Source: Chara braunii (taxonomy: Eukaryota; Streptophyta; Charophyceae; Charales; Characeae). From it: DNA of 64,000 bases. How positions within the stretch are numbered: the stretch's first letter is position 1; the number at the start of each line of letters is the position of its first letter. Shown here in pieces: positions 35,136 to 45,612 of this stretch. The stretch is from contig BFEA01000180.1 of the NCBI GenBank assembly GCA_003427395.1, positions 1,794,016 to 1,858,015 of the forward strand, written 5' to 3'. A model generated the notes under the pieces. It did no database searches. It was not told where the DNA came from and worked only from the letters and a program-made list of their open reading frames with translations. The translations under genes were made by a program, and so were the position numbers.

Positions 35136-35900
35136 CTAAGTAGCAAATCTAGATATCCTGCAGACCAATTTTGTCCGGAATTTTCAATCCAGATGAAATT
35201 TCCGGATTAATTTCGGATGTGGAAAATCCGACCCTGCGTAAAATATTTTTTTTTTATTGAAAAAAGAAAATTCAAAAAATCTGAAAAAAAAATATGTTGT
35301 TCATATCAATGATATGAAAAACTTTTGGCTTGGGGCCATCTTTGATTACTCAACAGATATGAAGATAAAAAATAAAACAGAACAAGAAAATAATATTTAG
35401 AAAAAACATTATAGAATTAATTAAGCATCCCCCCTCTAAACTCCTTTATTCCCTATCTTATCCCCTTTGAACCCTTCCAGGCCCTATCAAGCTTTTCATG
35501 AAATAGGAACGTAGTTCTATTGTCTTTTACATGCGTAGTATCGCTTCTTTTTTAAATTTTTTTTGGATTTTTTTTTAATCATCCGGATTTTCGGATGATC
35601 CTACCCCCCGATAATCCGGCGAGATAATCCGACCAGATTATCTGGCCAGATAACCCATGCTACCTAGATAAAAATACAAATATGATACAACGAGTCACAC
35701 TTGTGACTCACCCTACTCACCACTCATCTCACCTTCTAAATGTTTATTGCATTTCCCCTTATACTACTTCCCACTTCTAAGTTTCTACCTCTTACCAAGT
35801 CCTAGAAAGTCTGTTCATTTTTCCCATATTGTACTCTACTTACTTATTTGTTTTCCCTGCCTCTATCAAAATACCTTAACTCACAAAATCCTACATTTTC
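34291..35900. other. AT-rich region without a recognisable gene
   Basis: It contains a (TA)n tract at 35096-35132, A/T-rich DNA, and at about 35577-35602 the perfect hairpin ATCATCCG-GATTTT-CGGATGAT, followed by related dyads around AGATAATC/AGATTATCT (35620-35655). Only short frames. Confidence 0.5.
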
Positions 35901-38179
35901 CTACAATGAGAAAGTGATTGTCAGCTCCAGCATCCTATGGAGTTCTACCCTGCTACCCTCGGGCGTCCTGGGAATTGTCTGTCCATTGCTGGCTACCAGC
36001 CTCCCCTTTGAGTCAAACTTGGTCATCCCTTTCCTAATATACTCGACCAATATGGTACAATCATCCCTGAAGTGTCCCTCTCCTGTACAAAAGAAGCATC
36101 CACTTCTGACTTTGTTATATCTGGTTTTCTTTGTGATAGGCCGATTTGAAGTCTCTGCCTGACTCCCAGCCCCTTCTGACGATTCCACTCCAGACCGTTC
36201 ATTCCTCTTGATGCCCCTCTGCTGAGGTGAAGCTGAGCATTCACTCTTCCCTTCCTCTGAGGCAGGAGACCCTTCAACCTTTGGCTCTTCTCGTGACTCC
36301 TTGCTGGATGGTCCCTCCTTTCCAACCTCGATCTGCTCACTCATTCTTTCTTCTCCTTCCTTTGACTGAGGAACCCTCCTTTCTCCTTCTGCCATTTTGA
36401 TCTCAAACCCTTCCTCATTCTTTCACTCTACCACTCTCGTGATCTCCTCCCCCTTCTTCTGGTGACTCGGCTTGAGCTCTTCTATCCCTTTCAGTATTTC
36501 TTCCCATCTCTTCTCCCATATCTGACTCATGTTTTCTCTCTCTGAAATTTCTTGTTCTAAATCCTCTCCCTGCAAATTGATTCCAGAGCACAAGCTTTCA
36601 ACTTTCTTTTCCACTTTCGTCCTCTCTGCCACTTCATCCTCCAGCTCCTTGCTTTTCTGTGTCAGGGAAACCTCCATAGTACTTACTTGTTTCAACGGTT
36701 CTTCCTTTCCTTTCTTCAAGTCTTCCACTTCCCTTCTCATCCCTTCCAAATCCTTTGTCAATCTTGTTACCTGGGCATCCCTTTCCTCTTCCTTCTTTCT
36801 TAACTCGCTCATTTCCTTCAAGAGTCCAGGGATATAGTCCAAAAATCCTTGGGTAATGAGCTCAGTGCTCTCCTTGAGCTTTGCCTGAAACCCTTTTCCT
36901 ACTGCCTCCGTGTCCTCTCCAATTTCTTTCTCATTCTTTCCTTTCTCTATCTCACCCAATTTCCTTGCAACCTCAGCATACTCCTCGAAAAGCCTAGTGC
37001 ACTTCTCATCCAACATTTCATGCAAACCCATCAGTTTGTGCATGTTAGTGGAGTGCTTGGAACTTACCACCAGTTCAGAGAGCAGCATCCTCTCGAACCT
37101 CACATCCCAAGTGGAGTTTACAGGAAGATCATCATCTTGTAGCATTCTAATCATATAATATTTCCATCATTTCTTCCTCTTCTCCCTCTGAGCTCTCTCT
37201 TCTTTGCTTATCTGCCCTTCTTTTGCTTCCCCTTTTTGTTGAGATGAACCTCCATACTCCACCTTTCTCTCTTCCACATTTTCCCCTTCCACTGACTTAT
37301 CCTTTCCTGTTCTCTTTCCCTTCTCACTTCTTTCCACCTCCACCCCTTCCCTCTCAACTTCAACTGATCTTCCTCCTTCAATCCTTTTGGCCCTTGGTGC
37401 CCTATTCACTTCCTGACCCTTTTTTCTTTCCACCGCCGCCCCCTTTTCTTCCTTCTCCTCTTTTCTTGCCTGGTCCGATCCTCCGTTTCTGTCCTTGGAA
37501 AAAGTTCTTGGCTTCCTTCCCAGGTTCCTCAAGGGCACATCCTCTTCCTTTCCTTCCTCCTGAGCCTTTCTCTGCAACTCATCTTCCTCCCTTCCAATCC
37601 ACAATCCCTTCTCTTGTAGCCTTTCCTTTCTTGTCTGGTTTTGCCTTATCTGGGTATATGTCATTTGCAACTTTATTAGCATACCTTGCCAAGTGCAAGC
37701 TTCCTCCACAATCCTCTTCACCTCTTCACTCTCACTCTTTTCTGTTCTCTCCATCAACCTTTTTTTTTTTCCCTCGTCATTCCATCCATCCTTTTCCGCA
37801 GATAGTTGTAGGTTGTCAACAAACTCATCCAGGTTTGTCCCATCAAATGTCAAATTGTCCTCAATCTCGTCTCTTGGAAAGATCCCCATGAGCTGCCGCC
37901 ACTCACCACACACGTCTTCCACCTCAAGCATTCAGATGCCGCTCCTTCAATTTTCTTTTTACATCCCCCCACTCCAGTCACTTTTGAGAGTTTCATCTTA
38001 TCATCCCATTCTTGCCTGAATGCAGCCTCCTGAAAATCCCTCAAGAACACGCGCAAGTTATCCCCTGCTCTGTAGACTGGTAATTTCTCCAGGTTCCTTG
38101 AGATTCCTTGATCCCTCCTTTGCCCTCCCTTTCTCAAGGTTGGTCTAGAGGGCCCTGCCATCCTTCCTCTCTGGGCCAT
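35901..38179 (-). pseudogene. Broken Ty3/Gypsy-like gag with CCHC zinc knuckle
   Basis: Gag proteins coat retrotransposon RNA. The frame starts at ATG 38179 (MAQRGRMAGPSRP), shifts by +1 near 37930, then runs in one frame to TAG at 35901, interrupted by two TGA codons (37167-37169 and 36423-36425). Features in order: two similar modules 'GDNLRVFLRDFQEAA' and 'GTNLDEFVDNLQLSA', each followed by a W-D/N pair; a long Lys/Glu-rich region; a coiled-coil-like stretch (about 36430-37150); and a zinc knuckle CFFCTGEGHFRDDC (C-X2-C-X4-H-X4-C). The protein before the first TGA ends KRKK, and after each TGA the same frame stays open for over 160 codons. No protease or polymerase follows, so the element is truncated. 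The call of gag is firm; activity is not expected. Confidence 0.8.
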
Positions 38180-38512
38180 GGCCACTTCTCCCCAAGGGTC
38201 ACGCCTGCACATAGAGAGGAAGCAATGACATGTACAAGGATCAGTCATCATCATCAAGGCAACACTTTTCATCATCAATACAAGCTTGGCAAGATATCCT
38301 TCCGTCTGCACTCGTATGTATGTATATATATACATGTATATGTATGTATATACACGTATATATTCTCATATATCCATACATATGCATATGTGTATACGTG
38401 CATATATACATATGCATTCATACGTGTATGGTTATACACTTATGCATACAGGCACATATATATACATACATATATACGTATGCATATTCCCAACTCACTC
38501 AAGTTCGTTGTA
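38180..38512. repeat. Imperfect TATACATATG-type microsatellite beside gag
   Basis: About 38318-38488 is an imperfect ATGTATATACA-type tract. It separates the gag start from the integrase tail upstream of it on the minus strand, so the two fragments do not form a normal gag-pol order. Confidence 0.7.
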
Positions 38513-38896
38513 TCAAACCGGTCTCACATCGTCTCTGACTTTGAATTTCTTCAGCCCGGACCCTGAAACCCAGTCCTTCCTTGGAGTCTCATCCATCTCT
38601 TCCAATTCATAGGCCCCATGAGGTCCCTGCTTTATGACTTTGAAAGGTCAAAGCCAACGCTTGTCCAGCTTTCGCGACCACTGCATTTCCAAAGAAGAAT
38701 CATAGAGTAATACCGTTTCGCCAGCTTGCAGTGGCTCGACCCTCACTCTAGGGAGTTTATCCCACCTTTCTTTGTCCTTTCCATGACTGTCCGCTACGTT
38801 TACGGCTACTTCTTGAATCCTTTCTTCTGTGGCGTTGATCTGCCTTGCCCTCAGGTCCAGTAGCTCTTCAAGGGTCAAATTGTTCTCTAAGACTTG
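38513..38896 (-). pseudogene. C-terminal tail of a Ty3/Gypsy integrase/polyprotein
   Basis: The frame reads LTLEELLDLRARQI, a helical linker, KERWDKLPRVRVEPLQAGE and LLYDSSLEMQWSRKLDKRWL, then TGA (38648-38650), then in the same frame PFKVIKQGPHGAYELEE and on to GLKKFKV before a TGA at 38513. This is the post-catalytic integrase tail (GPY/F-type fold, consensus RWLGPF/Y) of Ty3/Gypsy polyproteins. The TGA replaces the glycine of that motif. The catalytic core, RNase H and reverse transcriptase are absent. Upstream it is cut near 38897, next to unrelated DNA. It precedes the gag fragment on the same strand, so two element copies or a rearrangement are involved. Confidence 0.75.
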
Positions 38897-39797
38897 TCTG
38901 CGTCATGTTTTCAGAAAGCTCTCAATCGAAAATGTGGCGTGCCGACCGTACCAGAGGGTCGCAGACGCATATCCTGTTGTCCTTCTGATAGTGATATTCT
39001 CCACAAAAAATACCGTTCTTCTCCTGTCGGCCGACACTTGACTGTCGAATGCGGCCCTCGAGATTAACGAGGACCGCATGAGTATGGGTACTACATAGTA
39101 CGCCATCATTTGCGATCGTCTGCGTACACTTGCATTGCGAATCGATATGAGTTAGTCCTGCGTCCGCGCAGTTTTATACAAAGTCTCGCGCGCGACGCCT
39201 GTCCGATTTCCGCATCGGAAAGTTATGGGATGGCTACTAAGGGACTAGGAGTGTTGTCGCGTTGTTTGTTCAATGTCGTTCTGTATAAGTATATGTACGT
39301 GCGTGTGTGTGTGTATTATTTTTATGTTCGTAGAGTGGTATGCTCGTGGTGTGTGGGATGCGTCCTAGTCGACTGGCGACAAGTCGCGCTTGGGACCTCA
39401 GCCCCCCAACATGCCGGTTCGCGTGCGGGTCCAATAGAGGCGTATTACCGCGTGTACCCCCTATGCTACAATGAACGAGAAACGCCCTCGACTGGTCTAC
39501 CTCTGCGATTGCAGTTGATCAACTTTCGTACTGTGGACTGGTAGCTCGGCGGGGATACGCCCACCGAAGGGAGGTGACAACTCCCGTAAGGTGGAGGTAA
39601 GTCGTGCCTCGCGTAAGCCCTATCCTGTCGTACGGGCTCGCGAGAGGTATGGCTGGCGCACTCGGCCGGAGCGGCTTGCGGAAGCTCCATGTGTATTCGC
39701 GATGAGGACTATGTCCAACTCCTGCGTGACGCGGCCGGGAGGGTCCCGCGCTGCCCTTGTGCGGTGCCGGACCGATGCGCTCGACACCGGTTCAGTA
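38897..39797 (+). repeat. Partial internal-region copy with module M
   Basis: From about 39032 it follows internal A from about 10060 (GTCGGCCGACACTTGACTG against CAGCTGACACTTGAGTATCG, then GACCGCATGAGTATG) to the end of the module M core at about 39785, without the N-gap of A. It joins truncated R1c at 39797. 38897-39031 is unassigned. Confidence 0.7.
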
Positions 39798-40816
39798 GGA
39801 TCAGTCGTGGTATGAGTGGGTGATGCTAACTCCCGCGGCAAGCTCTCCGACTATCGGCGGGCTGCTTGTTATTACCACCAATCAAACGAACAGATGTAAC
39901 TACGGCTAGATCGTAGTCGGGTGCACCCCAATGCATTAATCGATAGGTAAGTCTCCAGCCCTGTTGCTCACTCCTTCCCACTACTCCCTCGTCAGCCTGA
40001 GCAAAATCGAAATGAATCTTCCCCTACAACGTGGGAAGATGCATAGCCATTTCTCAGGCAAGGAAAAACTGTGGTTGCTACCGCGCAACCCCTACACGCC
40101 GTATCGTCTGAACCGCTGCCCCATCTCCAAATTCGACCTCGCCATCGTACCCGCAACGTCCAAAAACCCCTGGTTCGCATCTTGCCTCGCTCGAATCCAT
40201 CGAGGATCGAGCGAGATTTGGAGTCTTCACTCCCATCTCCTTCCCTCTCCGCCATATCCCGGCGCACCCCTTTCTCCACTGACCTCCCGATATAGTCACC
40301 AAGCACTAAAACTAACGTGTCCATGTGATTCGCCCGGGGGGAAAACCCTGGGATTGCATCCCTTCCCTCTCGACTCTGTTAAGGATCGAGAGAGCGATGC
40401 CTCCTAGACTGCACCCGACTCCGTTCTACACCATCTCGACCTTTGAATGCACCTGACGCGAAACCCGCCCAGGTTCATCCACTCCTCCCTGCCTTCTCCT
40501 CGTGGCCTTCACTTGCTAGCACTATATTGCTCGTCTCCGCCGCTGCTAATGCTGCGCTGCCTGTCTCCGCCACTTGCTAATGCTGCGCTGCCTGTCTCCC
40601 CCTTTCGTATGCACCCGACGCTGATCCCGCCCGGGTTCATTCATCCCTTCCTCGCCTCATTCACACTAACTCCCACTTACCTCAGCCATAGCCCGTTCCC
40701 TTCCTTCGAGTTGCCGCCAATGCCAGTTGCGGTCCTCAGTGCCCAGTCTTTCTGTCGTGCGCTTAACGGTTGACAGTTCCTGCTCTCCTACGGGCGCTTC
40801 AAAGGAAAGACAATTT

Positions 40817-40932
40817 CCTAAGGGAAACTTTGAGGGAGCCAGCTACTAGACTGCTCGTTTAGTCTTAGCTCGCGCACCCGAGCCCGACACCCGACTTGCC
40901 CGTCAGTATCACTACAACCCTCCATGCTTAGC
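40817..40932 (-). other. 25S/28S rRNA-derived segment inside R1c
   Basis: Minus-strand copy of the rRNA-like stretch. Here TAGTAGCTGGCTCCCTCAAA continues into GTTTCCCTTAGG, closer to the rRNA sequence (GTTTCCCTCAGG) than R1a or R1b, which supports true rRNA ancestry. Confidence 0.75.
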
Positions 40933-41751
40933 GCCTTTGGCCTTGGGCTAGCACCGGACTGCACACTAACCCAGACACCACAAAGGGTGCTGACTGGTAC
41001 CTATGGCAGGACTGTATCCCCTGCCGCTAAGAAGTGAGTATTGTCGGGTTCGAACGGGCGGTGCTATCGTTGTGGCCACCCTGAGTCCTCAAAAAAGTGG
41101 AAGGGCATGGGCCTTCTCCTAAGCCTACAACATGGGCCTGGGTGGGACATGTCGGGTGCAGATTATGCAGAGGGATTACACGCCCCTGTCTGTCGGGTCC
41201 CTCGGGCACGCCCACACTAAAAAATCCTCCCAAAACAAATACTGGTTGACGGACGGCGCACCCGCAGTAACCCCCTCCACTCAGGTTTCTTCCGCTCGTG
41301 GCAAATTACCCGCCGGCTTGTATTTACGCTGAACTCCTCGGTCCGCGTCCCAAGTCAAGGAATTTCGGCAGCGTTCCAAACATGCAGAATCCGAATGGGC
41401 CCGTCAATGGAGGTGCATACCCAAGGTCTTCGACTACCGCGTCGACCATTAAATCCGTCTTCATGTCCAAGTCGAGAAATGTCGATGAGTAGAAAAATAA
41501 TAATGATAAAAAAATAATAAAATATCTAAACTTTTAATCGCTAGAATACGACTAACCCCGTTTCAACGTTGCCGACCTCAAAACCAAAAGGATAGCCCCG
41601 CCGGACCCTCAACCCCACGGTCCTTTCGCGCTACTCTGATATCCCCCCGTCGTCGTCGCTCGATCTCGATCCCGGAACCTCTCAGATGAAAATCCGTCGC
41701 CGTAACTAATAGCGCTAGGCCCGAGTTTGGGTCTAGCTGTGGCGGACGCCT

Positions 41752-41759
41752 AAATAAAC
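41752..41759. other. Target-site duplication, left copy (AAATAAAC)
   Basis: AAATAAAC here and at 43631-43638 flank the inserted DNA. Uninterrupted paralogues show one copy (GTTTATTT on plus at 4148-4155 in R1a and 32286-32293 in R1d). Confidence 0.9.
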
Positions 41760-42307
41760 CACAAGTGGTTATCGGGTACCTGAAATTTCGTAGATGAAAA
41801 TTGTGAAGTGGGTAAATTTGAGTTGTTTTGTTTGTCATGAAAATCATACTTGGATCATGAATTCGGGAGGAGGTCACTGACGTTCATGGTGAAAAAATCT
41901 AGTAAAATGTTTTATTCATATCTTAAAAAACATGTCTTGAAACTTCTCTGTTTTTCACCCGCCTGAAAAGTTCCCTGTTTTTCGCCTACCTGAGAGTTTC
42001 ACAGTCACCCTTATCTTGAAAACTTAATGCGTTTTTCATGATTTCAGACCTTCTTGAAATTTTCAGGATTTCTCCTCCCCCCAATCTCTCCAATCATGCA
42101 AATCATAAACAAACTTGAAGTGGTGAAGATCATGAATAGTATGAAAACACTCTTCCCCTGATGTTTAAATAGCATTATGAAAATCATGAACGAAGCGGAA
42201 GTGATGAAGATCATGAATGATTTTCACCCGTCTGAAAATCATGAATAAACCTGAAGGTGAAGATCATGAGTAGTATTAAAGCACCGCCCCCCCCTCGTGC
42301 ATGAAGA

Positions 42308-43051
42308 GCATCATGAAAATCATGAATGGACCTGAAGTGGTGAAGATCGTGAATGGTGTAAAAACACCGTCCCGACCAACGGAAGGGTGCTTTCAGACCA
42401 TTCCTTCGTCGTCACCACTTCATGATCGTTCATGATTTTCATTATGCATAAAGAGCATCATGAAAATCATGAATAAACCTGAAGTGGTGAAAATCATGTA
42501 TGGTATGAAAGCACCCCCCCGGGCCATCGGGGAGGTTCTTTCAAACCATTCATGGTTTTCACCACTTCAAGATCATTCATGATTTTCATGATGCATAAAG
42601 AGCATCATGAAAATCATGAACAAACCTGAAGTGGTGGAGATCATGAATGGTATGAAAGCATGAAAGCACTACCCTCCAGCCACTGGGAGGTGCTTTCAGA
42701 CCATTCATGGTCTTCACCACTTCAAGATCGTTCACGATTTTCATGATGCATAGAGAGCTTCATGAAAATCATGAACATACCTGAACTGGTCAAGATCGTG
42801 AATAGTTTGAAAGCACCCCCCTGCTCGGCCACCGGGGGTTACTTTCAGACCATTCATGGACTTCACCACTTCAAGATCATTCATGATTTTCATGATGCTT
42901 ATGATGCGTAAAGAATATCATGAAAATCATGAATGAAGTGGTGAAGATCATGAATGGTATGAACCCCCCCCCCCCACTGGTCACCGGGGGGGTGCTTTAA
43001 GACCATTCATGGTCTTCACCACTTCAAGACCGTTCATGATTTTCATGATGC
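42308..43051. repeat. Tandem array of five about 140-bp palindromes
   Basis: Units at about 42308-42447, 42455-42594, 42602-42749, 42757-42898 and 42914-43051. Each has a left arm GCATCATGAAAATCATGAAT … GAAGTGGTGAAGATCATGAA … GGTATGAAAGCACC, a C/G-rich loop (such as CCCCCGGGCCATCGGGG) and the mirrored right arm ending CATGATGC. Arms are about 60-65 bp. Extra half-units precede (42085-42300) and follow (43059-43119). Confidence 0.9.
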
Positions 43052-43129
43052 AAAAATGGCATTATGAAAATCATGAATGAACTTGAAGTAGTGAAGATCG
43101 TGAATGGTATGAAAACACCTTGAAACCAA

Positions 43130-43460
43130 GCCCTATGACCACCAATTTTTTATACCTGAACATCCCGAATCATCTTGAAGTGATGAAGGACCTGAACACC
43201 CTTAAACCAAGCCCTATGGCCACCTGTTTTTGACACCTGAGCATCCCGAATAATCCTGAAGTGATGAAGGACCTGAACACCCTGAAACCAGACCCTATGG
43301 CTACCTGCTTTTGATACTTGAATATCCTGAATCATCCATAAGTGGTGAAGGACCTAAACACCCTGAAAGCAAGCCCTATGGCCACCTGTTTTTGATACCT
43401 GAATATCCTGAATCATCCTGAAGTGATGAAGGACCTAAACACCTTGAATCCAGAGTCTAT
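43130..43460. repeat. 81-bp tandem array, four copies
   Basis: Units start at 43130, 43211, 43292 and 43373 (partial fifth at about 43453) with GCCCTATGGCCACC. Each holds CTGAAGTGATGAAGGACCTG, a relative of the GAAGTGGTGAAGATC core of the neighbouring palindromes, so both arrays probably share an origin. 81 bp is 27 codons, which explains the periodic minus-strand frame at 43150-43335. Confidence 0.9.
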
Positions 43461-43630
43461 GACCATACCTAAGAAAAACATGGATTATGAAAAACCTGCA
43501 ACTTTTCAAATAAGTCATGAAAATTGTAGGCAAGGGTGAGGAAAACCTAGGACAATGAAAAGGTAGTTGGAGTAAGTTACACATATAAAATATGTGTGAT
43601 GAAAAATATACACATTGTTAACCTTCTCTC

Positions 43631-43638
43631 AAATAAAC
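43631..43638. other. Target-site duplication, right copy (AAATAAAC)
   Basis: Second copy of the 8-bp duplication. R1c resumes at 43639 with sequence that continues directly from 41759 in the empty-site paralogues. Confidence 0.9.
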
Positions 43639-44173
43639 GCACACTGCGCGACGTGCCGAGCTACCAAAACGCCTTCAGAGGTCACATTGTTGTCGATGTC
43701 GTCCTCCGCACGTACGCACAAGTCACAGGTAAGCACATTAATCATCAAGACGTAATCTTTTTATTCCGTGTTTAATCAGAAGAAAAATATTATGTCCGAC
43801 GATCACACCGACCCTTCAATCATCAACAAATAAAAGATCATGCGGGCCTAAAAAATCCCCGCGCCCGCACACTCTTTATTCTAGTCAACCACCCAGCCAA
43901 TATAAGCCACAGACGCAACCGCGCCTCGCACGGAATGCCTAAACTTTAAACCAAGCCTATTTTCCGTCGCTTGCAAAAACCAGGGCGGATACCCTTGTAA
44001 GGCTATTCGCACCGACAGCTTACCGGACCATATTAAGTGACGTCCCCGTCACTTCGCAGGGATCAGAAAGGTATAAATCCATCCACACTCCAAATGCTGA
44101 CGAGAAAGGAACCAATCCGATCAGCCGACAGACTCAGGGTTAAGGCCTCCAACAATCCAAGCCCTTACAACTA

Positions 44174-44253
44174 TATGCTGCCAGGATTCGAACATGGGTC
44201 TCCATTGTCCGACACTAGCACGCAGGTGTATTGGACATACGTACTACAGCATA
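44174..44253 (-). ncRNA. tRNA-like cloverleaf, copy in internal B
   Basis: Minus-strand counterpart of 16221-16299: outer pairs TATGCTG/CAGCATA match 7 of 7, the T-loop is the canonical TTCGAAT and the T-stem is CCATG/CCTGG. The anticodon-like stem is weaker than in A. It is a likely fossil or a structural part of the element. Confidence 0.4.
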
Positions 44254-45354
44254 AGTTCCAGCGGCCCCTCTCAACTGTCCTCTCCCCTTCGTCCTAGACA
44301 AACGCCGACTTCTCGTTAAGTGTCATTAGTCTCTACCCTGCATGCAGGGCCATAATCAGGGACGCGTGCCCTAACCGAGACCTTTGAAGGCATCCTTTCG
44401 CCTTCCTCCTGAAAATCCTCACAATCAAACACATATGCATATATACACGTAAATCTCATCTCAGCTCTTTCTGCAGTCTAGTACAGAAATGCAAGGTCTC
44501 CATCATGACCCACCATAGTCTGGTTGATCGAGCCAGATCCACGACCTACCACATTGTTACCTTAGCGGCAGTACCTTCGCTGGTTACGCAACGATAAGTT
44601 TTTCTTCTGATAAGCATTCAATCAGGACTTAAAAAAAAAAAAAAAAGACAATAACCCCCATCCCATCGGAGCAATTCCCTGAGGTGTGCATACCCCTTAA
44701 ACTCTTACCCTTTTTGTAGACGAGGGCCAGCTGCCAGGTTGTGCTGACACGCAACCATCCACTAGGGGTTGCACCCTAGAGATGCTAACCTTTACCGCTT
44801 AGTTTGGTCTTCCTCAGAATGCCTAAGGATTAACACAAGTGTCTGGACGGTGTGTCGCAATAGACCATAGGCCCACTTCGAGACTACGCAGGGGTCTGTC
44901 TCATATAAAGGCGTTTACGAGTTCTCTATGGGACAACATAGAGAGCACGACACCCTTCTCACAATCATAAAAAAAAATCACCGCCAGGTTCACAAGGCCG
45001 TGGCCCCTGACTTGATCAGAGACAGTAAACCACACATCCCAATGACATCTACCAAATGCACTGATTTGCGACACGCCAGTTCCACTCAAAATAGTTTTTC
45101 CGGTCCTTCTTGTCAGACTTTATTAGTTCAAACTTTGCTTACCATGCCCTTAAATCTATTAACCACCTTTCACACGAAGGAGATCTCTCTTAATGGGTCT
45201 ATCAACCATCCCTCTCTTTCTAGGATGAACTATCACACGACCCCTTTTTAAAACACCTTCCTTTTGAAGATGAGTCTTCCAATAAACAATATTACCACCT
45301 TCCCAATCCGAAGGGGTCTCAACAGTAAAAATAACTCAAACTTGAGGGACCAAC

Positions 45355-45612
45355 TTATGGGTCCTCTTCACAACTCAACCATAAAATATTTGGCATGGTA
45401 AGCATTCGAGTCTCAAAGACTCCTAAATCCCTTAGGATTCTCACACGTCCACAGGACAGACTGCACTTTCTCTCCTTATACCCGACCCTATCATCCGGCC
45501 GTGGGGAGACCACACGAGTATACCGAAGAGTAGGCAGTTCACATCCATTCTCATTCACGAAATACACGACACACGAGATGTTTCTCATACATCTCTCATA
45601 CAAAATCATCAT
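45355..45612 (-). pseudogene. Short frame matching 14856-15113
   Basis: Same length and register as the frame in internal A (NENGCEL, RILRDLGVF, NILWLSCEEDP at the end). Unrecognised. Confidence 0.25.

Larger units (their letters stand above)
41760..43630. mobile_element. 1,871-bp non-autonomous DNA insertion with 8-bp target duplication
   Basis: The insertion interrupts R1c exactly between two AAATAAAC copies. An 8-bp duplication fits hAT-like elements (P elements and some others also make 8 bp), but the ends, CACAAGTGGTTATC and GAGAGAAGGTTAAC (read inward), match only partly (GGTTA core), so the superfamily is open. It has no transposase frame. The interior consists of an AT-rich head (41760-42080), half-units and five palindromic units (42085-43119), an 81-bp array (43130-43460) and an AT-rich end. 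Confidence 0.8.
39798..44017 (-). mobile_element. R1c: inverted R1 copy, truncated and interrupted
   Basis: On the minus strand it starts TGTCGG at 44017, carries the palindrome at 43989-44006, the nested CCGACA end near 41188-41193 and the rRNA-like segment, and is truncated at about 39797 (equivalent to about 18780 in R1b). After removing the insertion 41760-43630 and one target-site copy it is collinear with R1b over about 2.34 kb. Its upstream flank equals that of R1b, so it belongs to an inverted duplicate of the R1b-internal A block. Confidence 0.7.
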
